Source: Planctomycetia bacterium (lineage in GTDB: Bacteria; Planctomycetota; Planctomycetia; Pirellulales; JALHLM01). From it: a DNA stretch of 40,607 nt. The notes beneath the pieces were generated by a model, which did no database searches, was not told the origin of the DNA, and worked only from the letters and a program-made list of their open reading frames with translations. The stretch covers positions 1-40,607 of the forward strand of contig JAWXBP010000086.1 in the NCBI GenBank assembly GCA_034440135.1, written 5' to 3'. Shown here piece after piece: positions 9,537 through 19,163 of the stretch. The position numbers and the translations under genes were made by a program. Position 1 is the stretch's first letter, and every line of letters begins with the position of its first letter.

Positions 9537-9693
9537 GCCGGGAATCCTCTCACTGCCAGGGGGCCAACCGCGCAATCTCAGCGCGGCCGCGAAGAAACGG
9601 ACTTTGGGGCATGCAGTGGTTATCAAAAAGCGATCCCCTGGGCCAGACCGCTTGGGAAATCTGCTGGCGTTGCTGGCGCAAAATTAGACGCCC

Positions 9694-9758
9694 AAGCCCA
9701 GGTAAGGTCCTCGAAGTCGTAGCTATCACCGACGACTATGGCGGCCTTCCCTGGGCTT
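9694..9758. repeat. 65-bp palindromic element, copy 1
   Basis: The outer arms are 'aagcccaggtaaggtcc' and GGCCTTCCCTGGGCTT, the left one slightly decayed. An inner stem AGTCGT/ACGACT lies between them. It sits in the 373-bp gap between the divergent surface-protein and matrixin genes. It has the same length and arms as the copies at 17487-17551 and 18914-18978. It is unlikely to be a simple terminator here because it lies upstream of both neighbours. I see no other gene or site in this gap. Confidence 0.75.
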
Positions 9759-9909
9759 ATTGCGCCGCACTGGCTTGTCACTTAGCGCCCTTCGCTCGAC
9801 TTTTTGCTTGACGGCCTCTCGGGCATACCGGATCATCGCCCTAGGGCGGTCTCGCGTGTTGCCCCGGGACTTCTCGTAGGCGATCCCCCCGGAAGGATGA
9901 GGCGCAGGC

Positions 9910-12774
9910 ATGAGAGGCAGGTCGCGACACGGTCGCCCCGTTCGCTTGGTCGAGCGTTTGGAGACGCGCTGGTTGTTCAGCATGACCTTGCCGACGACCG
10001 GCGCCGCCAACTCCGAGTCGTCCCCCGCCGCACACGCCGGCGGCTGCGGCTGCCCACTTTGCGGCGGGCTCTCCGGCTTCGTGCAGGCCGATTCGACGGT
10101 GCTGCCACCCTTGGGAACGGATTCCGCTGGGGATTCCTCAGCGCCCGCTAACTCCAGCCATGGCGGCGGATGTGGTTGCCCGCTCTGTCAGGCGGCGCTG
10201 GAGAGTTCCGCATATGGCGCCGACGCGCTCGTGGGCGGCGCATCGACGCAGTTCGTGAAATCCAACCTGAAATGGAGTCAGCCCGGCGGCCTGGGCAATC
10301 CGGTCAATATCACGTACAGCTTGAGCAACCTACTCACCAGCGATTTAGGGGGCACGCTCTCCCCCACGGCCGTTTACGACGCGGTAGAAGAGGCCCTCGG
10401 GCTGTGGGCCAGGTACGCTCCGCTTCAATTCACAGAGGTGCTCGATTCCGGGCCCGGCGTGGTCGACGCCGGCTATAGCGGTTTCAATCGCCCGAATATT
10501 CGTTTCGGACATCACGCCATCGACGGCCGTAACAACGTCCTGGCGCATGCCTATCTGCCTGATGGCTCCGGTCTGGCCGGCGACGTGCATCTCGATTCCG
10601 GCGACACTTGGTCGACGCAAGGCTCATTCAATTCGATCGACATCATCGAAGTCCTCACGCATGAGTTGGGCCATTCGCTCGGCCTCAATCACGAGGAAGA
10701 CAACGACGCAATCATGAATGCGTTCTACGGCTCGCGATATGACGGGCCGGGAACCGGTTTCTTGTTGCCGGACGATATCAACGGCATCCGCGCGATTTAT
10801 GGCATGGGCATCGGTTTTGTGACGCCGCTGCCGCGCGAGCCCGCGGGCGTCGCGGATGCATTCTCGCTGGATGAAGACGTTTCGCTGGCGGCCGCCGCGT
10901 CGGTGCTCGCCAATGATTCCGATCCCAATGGTCTCAATTTGGTCGCCGTGCTCGCGACGGGTCCCGTGCATGGCGCGTTGGCGCTCAACGCGGATGGAAC
11001 CTTCACGTACGCGCCTGACGACGATTTCTTCGGCGAAGATACGTTCACGTACCGCGCCAGCAACGGGACATTCGAATCATCGGTAATTCAGGTCACGCTC
11101 ACCGTGCGGCCGATCTTGGATTTACCTGTCGCCCTACCGGATGCCTATACGGTGCGGACGGGCGATGCGCTGCGGACGGGGATTCCCGCCGAAAGCGTCG
11201 TGGAAACCGGCTCGTCCTGGCGGTTCTTGGACGATGGCACGAATCAAGACCTGGCCTGGCGCGATCCGGACTTCGACGACAGTTCCTGGAGCGCCGGTAA
11301 CGCCCAATTGGGCTACGGCGACGGCGACGAGCAATCGTTGGTCGGTTTCGGCGGGAACTCGGCGCAAAAATTCATCACGACGTATTTCCGCCACGAGTTC
11401 GAACTCAAGGACGTGGCCCGCGTCGACGAACTGCGACTCGCGCTGTTGCGTGACGACGGCGCGGCGGTCTACTTGAATGGCACGCTGTTGCTGCGATCGA
11501 ATATGCCGGTCGCCTACGACTATCTGACTCCGGCCACCACCAGCATTTCGGGCTCTGCGGAAACCCGGTTTGTCAATTCCACGATCAACGCCGCGAATCT
11601 GAACGCGGGCACGCTGCGCGAAGGTCGGAATGTGCTCGCCGTCGAGATGCATCAGGCGAACGGCACGAGCGAGGATCTGAGCTTCGATCTCTCCCTTTCC
11701 GTCACGCGCGACGTGACGCCGAATCCGAATGCCAACGATCGAGACTCGGACCGTACTGGGCTCGACATTAACGTGCTCGTCGAACCGGCACATGGCACGT
11801 TGACGCTCGACGACTATGGCGCCATCGAATACGTGCCGCTGCCGGGATTCGTCGGCGAGGATACGTTCATCTATCGCGCCACGTCGCGCACCGCGGCGAC
11901 GTTCGTGGCGCCAGGCTCAAGTTGGAGCTACCTCGACACGGGTACGGACTTGGGCACGACCTGGTTCGAGCCGACGTTTGTCGAAGAGGGTTGGAAACTC
12001 GGTCGCGCCCAATTGGGTTATGGCGACGACGACGAAGGGACGACCGTCGAATCCGGCGAAGCGGAAGCGCGCATCGCCACGACGTATTTCCGCAAGACGT
12101 TCACCTTGGAAGATTCCGCCAGTGTCTTGAGCCTGGCGGCGGAAGTGCTACGCGACGACGCGGCGGCCATCTACTTGAACGGTGTGGAGATTTATCGCGA
12201 CGACAACCTGCAGAACGACGCCGCCCACGATGACTACGCCGCGGCCCAAGTCGACGATGAAAACGCGTTCGTCGTGTTCACGATCCCGGTGGAGTTGCTG
12301 GAGTCCGGCGAAAACGTATTGGCAGTGGAGATTCATCAGGCGTCCGCCACGGACGACGACTTGAGTTTCGATTTGCTGCTCGCTGGACATTTGGCATCGC
12401 AGTCGACTACGGTGACGATCGATGTGACGCCGACCCTCTCCGGCGACGTGAACTTTGACGGCAGCGTGGATGTCAGCGATCTCAACCTCGTGCGCAACAA
12501 CTTCGGCGGCGACGCGACTATCTTGCTGGGCGACTCGAACGGTGATGGGTCGATTGGCATCGCCGATCTCAACGCGGTGCGCAACAACTTTGGCGCATCC
12601 GCGCCGGCGCCGATGGCGGCGCGTTTGGCGTCATCGTCGGTGACACCGGGAACGATGGCCCGCGGCAGTGCGGTTTGGGATTTGGCGCTCGTCGAGTGGC
12701 TCGACGCCGCCGATCTGCCGTTGGCTCAGAGCACGCTTGTGGCGAAGAAGAAGCTCTTGGCGGTGCGGCTTTAA
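9910..12774 (+). CDS. Matrixin-type zinc metalloprotease with cadherin-like, galactose-binding-like and dockerin domains
   Basis: This 954-residue secreted protein begins with a basic leader and the LEPR-type motif VERLETRWLFS. Near the N-terminus the motif GCGCPLC occurs twice (about residues 45-51 and 92-98). A metzincin catalytic domain follows (about 110-300): HELGHSLGLNH places zinc ligands at H251, H255 and H261 with catalytic E252, and the 'AIMNAFY' turn fits the Met-turn. Next come a cadherin/VCBS-like repeat (about 310-400, 'LANDSDPNG', 'EDTFTYRASNG'), two homologous beta-sandwich domains (about 435-600 and 665-835, each with 'AQLGYGD' and 'TYFR..F.L'), a second short cadherin-like piece between them, and a dockerin pair (about 845-896). 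It probably degrades or remodels extracellular protein while anchored in the cell envelope or matrix. It is divergent from the giant surface protein. Confidence 0.9.
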   Translation: MRGRSRHGRPVRLVERLETRWLFSMTLPTTGAANSESSPAAHAGGCGCPLCGGLSGFVQADSTVLPPLGTDSAGDSSAPANSSHGGGCGCPLCQAALESSAYGADALVGGASTQFVKSNLKWSQPGGLGNPVNITYSLSNLLTSDLGGTLSPTAVYDAVEEALGLWARYAPLQFTEVLDSGPGVVDAGYSGFNRPNIRFGHHAIDGRNNVLAHAYLPDGSGLAGDVHLDSGDTWSTQGSFNSIDIIEVLTHELGHSLGLNHEEDNDAIMNAFYGSRYDGPGTGFLLPDDINGIRAIYGMGIGFVTPLPREPAGVADAFSLDEDVSLAAAASVLANDSDPNGLNLVAVLATGPVHGALALNADGTFTYAPDDDFFGEDTFTYRASNGTFESSVIQVTLTVRPILDLPVALPDAYTVRTGDALRTGIPAESVVETGSSWRFLDDGTNQDLAWRDPDFDDSSWSAGNAQLGYGDGDEQSLVGFGGNSAQKFITTYFRHEFELKDVARVDELRLALLRDDGAAVYLNGTLLLRSNMPVAYDYLTPATTSISGSAETRFVNSTINAANLNAGTLREGRNVLAVEMHQANGTSEDLSFDLSLSVTRDVTPNPNANDRDSDRTGLDINVLVEPAHGTLTLDDYGAIEYVPLPGFVGEDTFIYRATSRTAATFVAPGSSWSYLDTGTDLGTTWFEPTFVEEGWKLGRAQLGYGDDDEGTTVESGEAEARIATTYFRKTFTLEDSASVLSLAAEVLRDDAAAIYLNGVEIYRDDNLQNDAAHDDYAAAQVDDENAFVVFTIPVELLESGENVLAVEIHQASATDDDLSFDLLLAGHLASQSTTVTIDVTPTLSGDVNFDGSVDVSDLNLVRNNFGGDATILLGDSNGDGSIGIADLNAVRNNFGASAPAPMAARLASSSVTPGTMARGSAVWDLALVEWLDAADLPLAQSTLVAKKKLLAVRL

Positions 12775-12780
12775 GTATCT

Positions 12781-12837
12781 CCGCATCAAACTCTATGCGG
12801 GTGTACTTAGCGGCGAAGAGTAGACGCAGCCGCTAAG
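12781..12837. terminator. Two adjacent hairpins behind the metalloprotease gene
   Basis: CCGCAT...ATGCGG (12781-12800) and the perfect 9-bp dyad CTTAGCGGC/GCCGCTAAG (12806-12814 and 12829-12837) follow the stop codon directly. There is no T-run, so intrinsic termination is only likely. They could also protect the 3' end of the mRNA. Confidence 0.4.
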
Positions 12838-12901
12838 CTGGCGTTCATCTCCCTACCTCATCCTCTCCCCTAAGCTCGCGCTTCGGGTTAGGATGGCGGG
12901 C

Positions 12902-13228
12902 ATGTCGATGCCACGGCCTGAGAAACTCGAACTTGTCGGTCCGCAGTTGTTGCGGATTACCTGGAACGACGGGCACGCGCGCACTTATAGCGTGCGTGAA
13001 TTACGCGACGCCTGCCCGTGCGCCACGTGCCGCGAAAAGCGGCTGCAAGCGCCGGCGGCGGCGCCCCTGTTTCCGGTGCTCACGGCCGCCGAGACGCAGC
13101 CCTTGCGATTGCTCGGCATGGACCCGGTCGGCGACTATGCGTACTCGCTGCAATTCAGCGATGGCCACGATACGGGCATCTTCACGCTCGAGCATCTGCG
13201 CGAACTTGGCGTGGAAGTCTCCGCCTGA
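12902..13228 (+). CDS. DUF971 domain protein
   Basis: This 108-residue protein matches the DUF971 family, the small N-terminal-like domain also found in gamma-butyrobetaine hydroxylases. It opens with 'LELVGPQLLRITWNDGHART', then carries the pattern R.LRDACPCATCR (two conserved cysteines near residues 39 and 42) and ends with 'YSLQFSDGHDTGIFTLEHLRELG'. The family is linked by gene neighbourhood elsewhere to iron-sulfur cluster and Mrp/ApbC proteins, but no such neighbour is present here. Three in-frame ATGs exist (12893, 12902, 12908). I chose 12902 because the AGGA at 12890-12893 sits 8 bases upstream of it. It is cytoplasmic and apparently a single-gene unit. Confidence 0.85.
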   Translation: MSMPRPEKLELVGPQLLRITWNDGHARTYSVRELRDACPCATCREKRLQAPAAAPLFPVLTAAETQPLRLLGMDPVGDYAYSLQFSDGHDTGIFTLEHLRELGVEVSA

Positions 13229-13552
13229 TCGCGGCCGTATGTTCCGCGTGACCGGCTCACAGGGCGGGTGGCAACGATTGTGCCGCGCGTGCGTTGCGCC
13301 GAACCGAAGAGAAATGCCAAGTCCTGCGCTGGCATATGCTATGGTTTCCCACGTGCTTCGCGCGACTGCCTTGCCCCCAGTTTAGTTACGTGCTGGCGTG
13401 CCTCGGTCAATGGCGGACGATCGGGTCCACGCCGTGCCTTCTAAGCCAGTCTCGCAAAGTGCTCGCACCATCCTTGATGAACATCTATTTGCCGAGTCGG
13501 TCCGAGGCGTCGCGCGGCGACGATCGGGTTGTGTCGCAGGGAGTCCGCCACG
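13229..13552. other. 324-bp intergenic region, nothing identified
   Basis: I see no convincing gene, hairpin or repeat here. Short frames overlap it but lack coding character. It presumably holds the promoter of the hybrid kinase. An 'AGGGA' at 13539-13543 is a plausible ribosome site for the ATG at 13553. Confidence 0.4.
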
Positions 13553-16273
13553 ATGCCCCATCAAATCACGCCGGCACACTTGTTGATCGCGCTCGGTTGC
13601 GCGGCCAGCGTCGTGTTACTGCAGTTCGCTTTGAACCTGGCGCAACAGCAATTCGCTCGGCGGCGAGGTAAAGTCCGCGACGCGGAGCAGGCTTTGGACG
13701 TGATCATGCGGCGGCTGAAGTTGCCATCGGAGGACGACGCTTCGCTGCAGTCGGCCCTGCGCGGCGCGCAAGTGGAAAACGGTCGCATGGTGGCCGATTA
13801 CAACCGCGTGTTGCGCCGCGTCGAGTCGGAGATTCACTCGCGCGAGCAAGCGATCGTCGCCCTCCGCGAAGCAGAGCGGAAATACCGGCGAATCTTCGAG
13901 AACGCCGTAGAAGGCATCTTTCAGACGACGCCCGACGGCCGCTATCTGGCGGCGAATCCAGCCTTGGCGCGACTCTATGGCTATGACTCGTCGGAGCAGT
14001 TGATTCAGGAGATGAACGATATCGGCCGGCGGTTGTACGTCGATCCCGAATGCCGGCGGCGATTCATCGCGCAGATCGCGGAACATGGCATCGTCCGCGG
14101 CTTCGAGGCGCAGGTCTACGCGCGCGACGGCGGCGTGGTGTGGATTTCCGAAAACGCGCGGGCCGTCTACGACGAGTGTGGAAAACTATCGCACTATGAG
14201 GGCATGGTCGAGGACATTACGCAACGCAAGGAAGTCGAAGACCTGCAGCGCCGCGCCACGCATGCCTTGGCGGCCAGCGAAGCGAAAAGCGAATTCCTGG
14301 CCAAGATGAGCCACGAGATTCGCACACCGCTCAACGGCGTGATCGGCATGCTGGAATTGCTGGCGGCGACGAACCTTGATACGCGCCAGACCCGCTATGC
14401 TCGCGTGGGGCGATCGTCCGCCGAAGCGCTGTTGAGCGTGGTGAACGACATCCTCGATTTCTCCAAGATTGAAGCCGGCAAGATCGAACTGGCGCATTTG
14501 GACTTCAATCTCGTTAGCTTAATCGAGGACGTGGCGGAGATGTTTGCCGATCGCGCCGGCGCGAAAGGCTTGGAACTCGTCTGTTCCGTAGCACCGGACG
14601 TGCCGAGCGCCGTGCGAGGCGATCCCGACCGGCTGCGACAAGTGCTGGTCAACCTGATGAACAACGCCATCAAGTTCACGCAGCAAGGCGAAATCGTTTT
14701 GCAGGCCAACCTGGGCACATTGCGCGATGGCCGCGAAGCGGTCCGCTTCGCGGTCCGCGATACCGGCATCGGCATCCCGCCCGATCGTATGCACCGGCTG
14801 TTCAATGCCTTCACGCAGGTTGATGCCTCGACGACTCGGACTTATGGCGGCACTGGTCTGGGATTGGCGATCTGCCGAGATCTGATGGCGCTCATGCGAG
14901 GCGAAGTCGGCGTCGAGAGTCGCGTTGGCGAAGGGTCGACGTTCTGGTGCCTGGCGCCTTTCGAAGCGTCTCCCGCGCATGCGGAGCGCCGCACGATGCC
15001 GGTAGAACTTGCCGAGTTGCGCATCTTGGCTGTCGACGACAATCCGACCAATCTGGAAGTGCTGCGCGAGCAGTGCCAGGCGTGGGGCTTGGACGTCGAG
15101 TGCATTCAGTACCCGTTCGAGGCCCTGGGACGGCTCGATGTCGCCGACCGCTCCAATCGCCCGTACGGGATGATCGTCCTCGATCACAACATGCCAGGCA
15201 TGGACGGCTGTACGCTCGCCCGAGAGATTCGCCGCCGCGAAAGTTACCGGCAGACCCCGCTACTGATGCTCAGTTCGTCCGCGGTCCCGGAGGAAATGCA
15301 TGAGGACGACGACGCGCCGATTTCGTTATGCCTGACGAAGCCGGTGCGGCAATCGCGGCTGTTCGACGCGTTCGTGATGCTGGCCGCCGGGGGGCGCGCC
15401 GAGACGCCGCAACCCGCGGCGCCGGCATTTTTTGTTCCGCGTCTGGTGACCAAGGCCGGACAGCCGCCACGCGTGCTGGTGGTCGAAGACAACGAAATCA
15501 ATCAGATGGTGGTCCGCGAAATTCTCAATCGCTCCGGCTGTCGATGCGATGTCGCGGCCGATGGCGAAGCCGCGTTCAATCGACTCTTGGCGGGTGGCTA
15601 CGACGTCGTCTTGATGGACTGCCAGATCCCAATCCGCGACGGGTTTGACACGACCCGTGCGTGGCGCGCGCACGAGCAGGAACACGGAATCTCACGACAA
15701 CCGATCATCGCGCTGACTGCGAATGCGGTGGAAGGAGATCGACAACGTTGCCTGGACGCGGGCATGGATGACTACTTGACCAAGCCAGTCGATCCGCTGG
15801 CGCTTTCACGTGCCATCGAAATTGCCTTGGAGACAGCGCCGATGGACCCGGCGCCACGCGTGGAATGCGTGCCAACCCCGTCAGCGCAATCGCCGGTCGA
15901 TCCCATCGGATTGAACCCGATCGACTGGCAGGCCTTGATCGCACGCTGCTTGGGGAACGAGGTACTCGCGCGGGCGACGATCGAACGGTTTATCGCGCGC
16001 GCTCCTGAAGTCGTGAATCAAGCCCGGGAAGCGGTGGCGATGAACGACCGCAATCAACTCCGGCCGCTGTTGCATCACTTGAAAGGGATGGCGAGCAACG
16101 TCTCGGCCACGGAAATCGCGCGGGCGGCGGCGCTCTTGGAATCCGGCGCATTGACGGACACGCGAGAAGACCTCGCGGCCGGCATCGACGCCGTCGCAGT
16201 TCAACTGGAACGCGTCGGCCATTCCGCCGAGCGTTCGGTGAACGAATTGACGCCGTTTCAAGCGAGCCGTTAG
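13553..16273 (+). CDS. Hybrid sensor histidine kinase (PAS-HisKA-HATPase-REC-REC-HPt)
   Basis: This protein has 906 residues. One N-terminal membrane segment (about 8-25, [18 protein letters not shown]) is followed by a helical linker, a PAS/PAC domain (about 105-225), a HisKA dimerisation domain with phospho-acceptor H254 in [11 protein letters not shown], an HATPase_c domain (about 360-475; DTGIGIP and GTGLGLAI boxes), a first receiver (about 485-605; D544 in [15 protein letters not shown]), a second receiver (about 635-760; D689 in [15 protein letters not shown]) and a C-terminal HPt domain with H841 in HHLKGMAS. All relay residues are present, so a full His-Asp-His phosphorelay is expected. 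The output regulator is not encoded next to it, although a single-domain response regulator lies nearby on the other strand. The stop TAG is followed in the same frame by a radical SAM remnant. Confidence 0.92.
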   Translation: MPHQITPAHLLIALGCAASVVLLQFALNLAQQQFARRRGKVRDAEQALDVIMRRLKLPSEDDASLQSALRGAQVENGRMVADYNRVLRRVESEIHSREQAIVALREAERKYRRIFENAVEGIFQTTPDGRYLAANPALARLYGYDSSEQLIQEMNDIGRRLYVDPECRRRFIAQIAEHGIVRGFEAQVYARDGGVVWISENARAVYDECGKLSHYEGMVEDITQRKEVEDLQRRATHALAASEAKSEFLAKMSHEIRTPLNGVIGMLELLAATNLDTRQTRYARVGRSSAEALLSVVNDILDFSKIEAGKIELAHLDFNLVSLIEDVAEMFADRAGAKGLELVCSVAPDVPSAVRGDPDRLRQVLVNLMNNAIKFTQQGEIVLQANLGTLRDGREAVRFAVRDTGIGIPPDRMHRLFNAFTQVDASTTRTYGGTGLGLAICRDLMALMRGEVGVESRVGEGSTFWCLAPFEASPAHAERRTMPVELAELRILAVDDNPTNLEVLREQCQAWGLDVECIQYPFEALGRLDVADRSNRPYGMIVLDHNMPGMDGCTLAREIRRRESYRQTPLLMLSSSAVPEEMHEDDDAPISLCLTKPVRQSRLFDAFVMLAAGGRAETPQPAAPAFFVPRLVTKAGQPPRVLVVEDNEINQMVVREILNRSGCRCDVAADGEAAFNRLLAGGYDVVLMDCQIPIRDGFDTTRAWRAHEQEHGISRQPIIALTANAVEGDRQRCLDAGMDDYLTKPVDPLALSRAIEIALETAPMDPAPRVECVPTPSAQSPVDPIGLNPIDWQALIARCLGNEVLARATIERFIARAPEVVNQAREAVAMNDRNQLRPLLHHLKGMASNVSATEIARAAALLESGALTDTREDLAAGIDAVAVQLERVGHSAERSVNELTPFQASR

Positions 16274-16819
16274 TTTGGACTGTGGTGTACGTTTCACCCG
16301 GACGAAACCACGCTGGCCGCGTTTCTCGGCCAATGTCGTCGCCTCGACGAGCACGGCGTCCGTTACAGCGTGGGTTGCGTCGGCTTACGGGAACATCGCG
16401 CTGCGATCGAGCAGCTTCGCGCCGCTTTGCCTAGACACATTTATCTTTGGATCAACGCCTACAAATCGCAGGGGGACAACTATGACGAGGCGCTGGTCGA
16501 CGCCTTCCGGCAAATCGACCCGCTATTCCCGATCAACAACACGCGGCACGCGAGCCGGGGGCGCACCTGCCGCACGGGGCGCGACGTGTTTACTGTCGAT
16601 GGCGACGGCTGGATTCGCCGCTGCCACTTCGTCGATCGGGTCCTTGACAATCTGTACGCCGCCAATTTCGAACAGCACCTCGTCCCAGCGCCTTGCCCAA
16701 ACGAGACGTGCGGGTGCCACATCGGGCATGTGCATCTCGAGCACTTAAAGCTGTACCAGTCCTTCGGCGACGGCGTGTTGGAACGCGTGCCGGCAGGTTA
16801 CACCACCGCGGACGTTTGA
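16274..16819 (+). pseudogene. Truncated C-terminal half of an STM4011-type radical SAM protein
   Basis: The frame is open directly from the kinase stop codon and encodes about 181 residues (LWCTFHPDETTLAAFLGQC..., HIYLWINAYKSQ, IDPLFPINNTRHASRGRTCR, VDGDGWIRRCHF, CGCHIGHVHLEHLKLYQSFG). This matches, as I recall the family, the C-terminal half of STM4011-family radical SAM proteins, which end in a CxCHIG..HL motif. The N-terminal half with the CxxxCxxC cluster for the [4Fe-4S]/SAM centre is missing. The only starts are internal (for example GTG at 16370). It is in the same frame as the kinase, separated only by TAG, so the junction looks like a deletion. Its 3' end overlaps the convergent response regulator by 22 bp. 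It could not work as a radical SAM enzyme. Confidence 0.7.
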
Positions 16820-17253
16820 CGGCAGACGGCGAACCAATATTTTCCCAGTGATTTCATCATCGCCACCAGCGATTCGAAGGTCACCGGTTTGGCGATGAAG
16901 TGGTTCGCGCCGAGCGCGTAGCACGCCGCCCGGGTTTCGTCGGAACAGTTGCCGGTCAGCACGACGACCGGAATCCGCGCCAGTTCTGAGTGCTGCTTGA
17001 TCTCAGCGAGCGCCGCCAGGCCGTCCATTCCGGGCATTTTCAGGTCCAGGAGGATGAGTCCCGGACGGGGCGCCTGGAAGAAATCGGTGTAGGCCCCGCG
17101 GTGGAGGAGAAAATCGAGGAGCTCCTCGCCATGGGAGACACAGAAGATGTCGTTTTGGAGCCTGGCGTCGGCCAGTGCGGCCTGCGTCAAGTCTCGATCC
17201 CCTTGGTCGTCGTCGGCAATGAGGATGGAGATCGGTCGCCCGAACTCGTTCAT
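16798..17253 (-). CDS. Single-domain response regulator
   Basis: This protein of about 151 residues is almost only a receiver domain: acidic pocket D14-D16 (IADDDQGD), phospho-acceptor D70 in ILLDLKMPGMDG, the conserved Thr in VVVLTGN and the Lys in FIAKPV. The length and the long alpha-2/beta-3 loop (HRGAYTDFFQ) fit the Rcp1/CheY-like family that receives phosphate from bacteriophytochrome- or PAS-type kinases. ATG codons at 17253 and 17262 are both possible; an AGGTG sits just before 17253. It has no output domain, so it acts by protein contact or as a phosphate shuttle. The hybrid kinase at 13553-16273 is a possible partner by proximity only. Confidence 0.88.
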   Translation of the reverse strand: MNEFGRPISILIADDDQGDRDLTQAALADARLQNDIFCVSHGEELLDFLLHRGAYTDFFQAPRPGLILLDLKMPGMDGLAALAEIKQHSELARIPVVVLTGNCSDETRAACYALGANHFIAKPVTFESLVAMMKSLGKYWFAVCRQTSAVV

Positions 17254-17486
17254 CACCTGCATGCCAGTGTTGCGTCGCGCCACGAGTCTGCCCCCGCTCA
17301 AAAGTGTGCCGCTCTGCCTCAACGGTCATCCATGACTCTGCTTTCATTCTGGTCGGATGCCGCGAAGTGTCAAGCAATCGGCCCACTATGTTTCGGCGAT
17401 TACTCGTTTCTTAACCCCCAACGGGTGGATAGTTTACGGCAACAGTGTGGAGGTGACGGCCGCACCAACGGCCGCCGCGGCGCGCG

Positions 17487-17551
17487 AGGCCCAGGGAAGG
17501 CCCTCGGAGATTTCTCCATTGGCAAAGCCGATGGTGGCCTTCCCTGGGCTT
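17487..17551. repeat. 65-bp palindromic element, copy 2
   Basis: Arms AGGCCCAGGGAAGGCC and GGCCTTCCCTGGGCTT pair at 15 of 16 positions. The interior differs from the other copies and forms two small stems of its own, GGAGA-tt-TCTCC and CATTGGC-aaa-GCCGATG. The element lies in the gap between the divergent response regulator and sugar dehydrogenase genes. I identify nothing else in that gap of about 430 bp. Confidence 0.75.
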
Positions 17552-17689
17552 GGACACGTCCTGATTTCGATGGCGTCGTGGCTCACACGTTCGCCAGACT
17601 TCCGTTGGAAACGGGCTTGGCCACGTGGTATCCTACCCGTCTTCCCGAATCGTAACCGACTCACTTGCCGACCGGAGCCACGAGATTCC

Positions 17690-18883
17690 ATGCGTCTTTT
17701 TTCCACCCTGCTGATTCTGTTCGGCGTCGCGCTCTCGATGTGCGGCGCACAACCGTTACAGGCCGCCCCGCCGCAGGTCGTCTGTGCGCGGGCGTTTCCC
17801 AATCTGGACTTTGTCCGCCCGATCGTGTTGACCCACGCCGGCGACGGCACCAACCGCGTGTTCGTGGCTTCGCAATTGGGCAAGGTCTACGTGTTCGAGA
17901 ACGACCAGCAGGCCAAGGCGCCGAAGGTTTATCTCGATATCGAATCGCGCGTGGTCTACAAGAACAACGAGAACGAGGAAGGCCTCCTCGGCATGGCGTT
18001 TCATCCGAAGTACAAGGAGAACGGCCAGGTCATCGTCTATTACACCACGACCGATGCGCCGCACACCTCGGTGATCTCCCGGTTCACGGTTTCCAAGGAC
18101 GACCCGAACCAGGCGGACGCCGCGTCGGAGGAAGAAATCCTCCGCATCGAGCAGCCTTACTGGAATCACAACGGCGGCACGATCGTCTTCGGTCCGGACG
18201 GCTATCTCTACATCGGCATGGGCGACGGCGGCGCCGGCGGCGATCCGCACGGCAACGGCCAGAGCCTGGCGACGGTACTTGGCAAAGTGCTGCGGATCGA
18301 CGTCGATCACAAGGACGAAGGGCTCAACTACGCGATTCCGAAGGACAATCCCTTTGTCAACAAGCCCGACGCCCGTGGTGAGATTTGGGCCTACGGCATC
18401 CGCAACATCTGGCGGATGGCGTTCGATCCCGAAACCAACGCCCTTTGGGCGGCCGACGTGGGCCAGGACATCTGGGAAGAAATCGACATCATCGTCGGCG
18501 GCGGCAACTACGGATGGAGCGTGCGCGAAGGCCAGCATCCGTTCGGCAAGAAGGGCGTCGAAGCCCGGCCGGACTTGATCGACCCGATCTACGAGTACCA
18601 CCACGATCACGGCAAATCGATCACCGGCGGCAACGTCTATCGCGGCAAACTGGTTCCGGACCTGGTCGGCAAATACCTGTTTGCGGATTACGTCACCGGC
18701 AAGGTCTACGCGTTGGACTACGATCTGGCGGCCAACAAGTTGAACGGCAACCACGAAATCCCCGGCAATGTCTCTCCGGTGATGTCGTTCGGCGAAGACG
18801 AGCAAGGCGAAACGTACTACATGACCGTCCTGCCGGACAACCGCGGCGAGTTGTACTGGTTCGAGCAGGCGACGACGAAGTAG
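17690..18883 (+). CDS. Secreted PQQ-dependent sugar dehydrogenase (GSDH family)
   Basis: This protein has 397 residues. The ATG at 17690 starts a signal peptide (MRLFSTLLILFGVALSMCG, cleavage near residue 25). The rest is a six-bladed beta-propeller of the glucose/sorbosone dehydrogenase family. Typical segments are 'PIVLTHAGDGTNRVFVA', 'EEGLLGMAFHPKY', 'YWNHNGGTIVFGPDGYLY' with the conserved His, 'GMGDGGAGGDPHGNGQ', 'EIWAYGIRNIWRMAFDP' and 'ADVGQDIWEEID'. Such enzymes oxidise aldoses in the periplasm with PQQ and calcium. No cytochrome c domain is fused, so electrons must go to a separate acceptor. The substrate cannot be told from sequence. It is flanked on both sides by 65-bp palindromic elements and appears to be a single-gene unit. 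Confidence 0.9.
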   Translation: MRLFSTLLILFGVALSMCGAQPLQAAPPQVVCARAFPNLDFVRPIVLTHAGDGTNRVFVASQLGKVYVFENDQQAKAPKVYLDIESRVVYKNNENEEGLLGMAFHPKYKENGQVIVYYTTTDAPHTSVISRFTVSKDDPNQADAASEEEILRIEQPYWNHNGGTIVFGPDGYLYIGMGDGGAGGDPHGNGQSLATVLGKVLRIDVDHKDEGLNYAIPKDNPFVNKPDARGEIWAYGIRNIWRMAFDPETNALWAADVGQDIWEEIDIIVGGGNYGWSVREGQHPFGKKGVEARPDLIDPIYEYHHDHGKSITGGNVYRGKLVPDLVGKYLFADYVTGKVYALDYDLAANKLNGNHEIPGNVSPVMSFGEDEQGETYYMTVLPDNRGELYWFEQATTK

Positions 18884-18913
18884 TTCGACTGCGTTGTAAA
18901 CTGTGCTTACTCC

Positions 18914-18978
18914 AAGCCCAGGGAAGGCCTCAGCGAGTCGTACCATTACCGACGACTGCGCCGGCCTTCCCTGGGCTT
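18914..18978. repeat. 65-bp palindromic element, copy 3 (perfect arms)
   Basis: AAGCCCAGGGAAGGCC (18914-18929) and GGCCTTCCCTGGGCTT (18963-18978) form a perfect 16-bp dyad, and the inner AGTCGT/ACGACT forms a second stem, as in copy 1. It starts 30 bp after the dehydrogenase stop codon, where it could act as a factor-dependent terminator or mRNA 3' stabiliser. Confidence 0.8.
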
Positions 18979-19163
18979 ATCTACGCGTGCCGTCGCCATC
19001 TGCGGCCGTTCCGGGCGCGAAAAAGCTTGCTATTCCCTCCCGACGGGTGTTAGACTCACGCCCCAGAGAGGCGTTCGTTTCCCGGCCTAGGTTTGTTTGG
19101 TCCCTGGGCGGTTCTCGCCCGGGGCGAATCTAGGCGCACAGCTTGGAACACTGGAGGGAAGTG

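Noticed and set aside
16275-16748. Overlapping plus-strand frame after the kinase
   Set aside because: It is out of frame with the recognisable radical SAM C-terminal sequence and is Arg/Ser/Thr-rich.
17756-18946. 396-codon minus-strand frame opposite the sugar dehydrogenase
   Set aside because: It is a shadow frame of Val/Asp/Arg repeats without motifs; the plus strand encodes a full enzyme with signal peptide.
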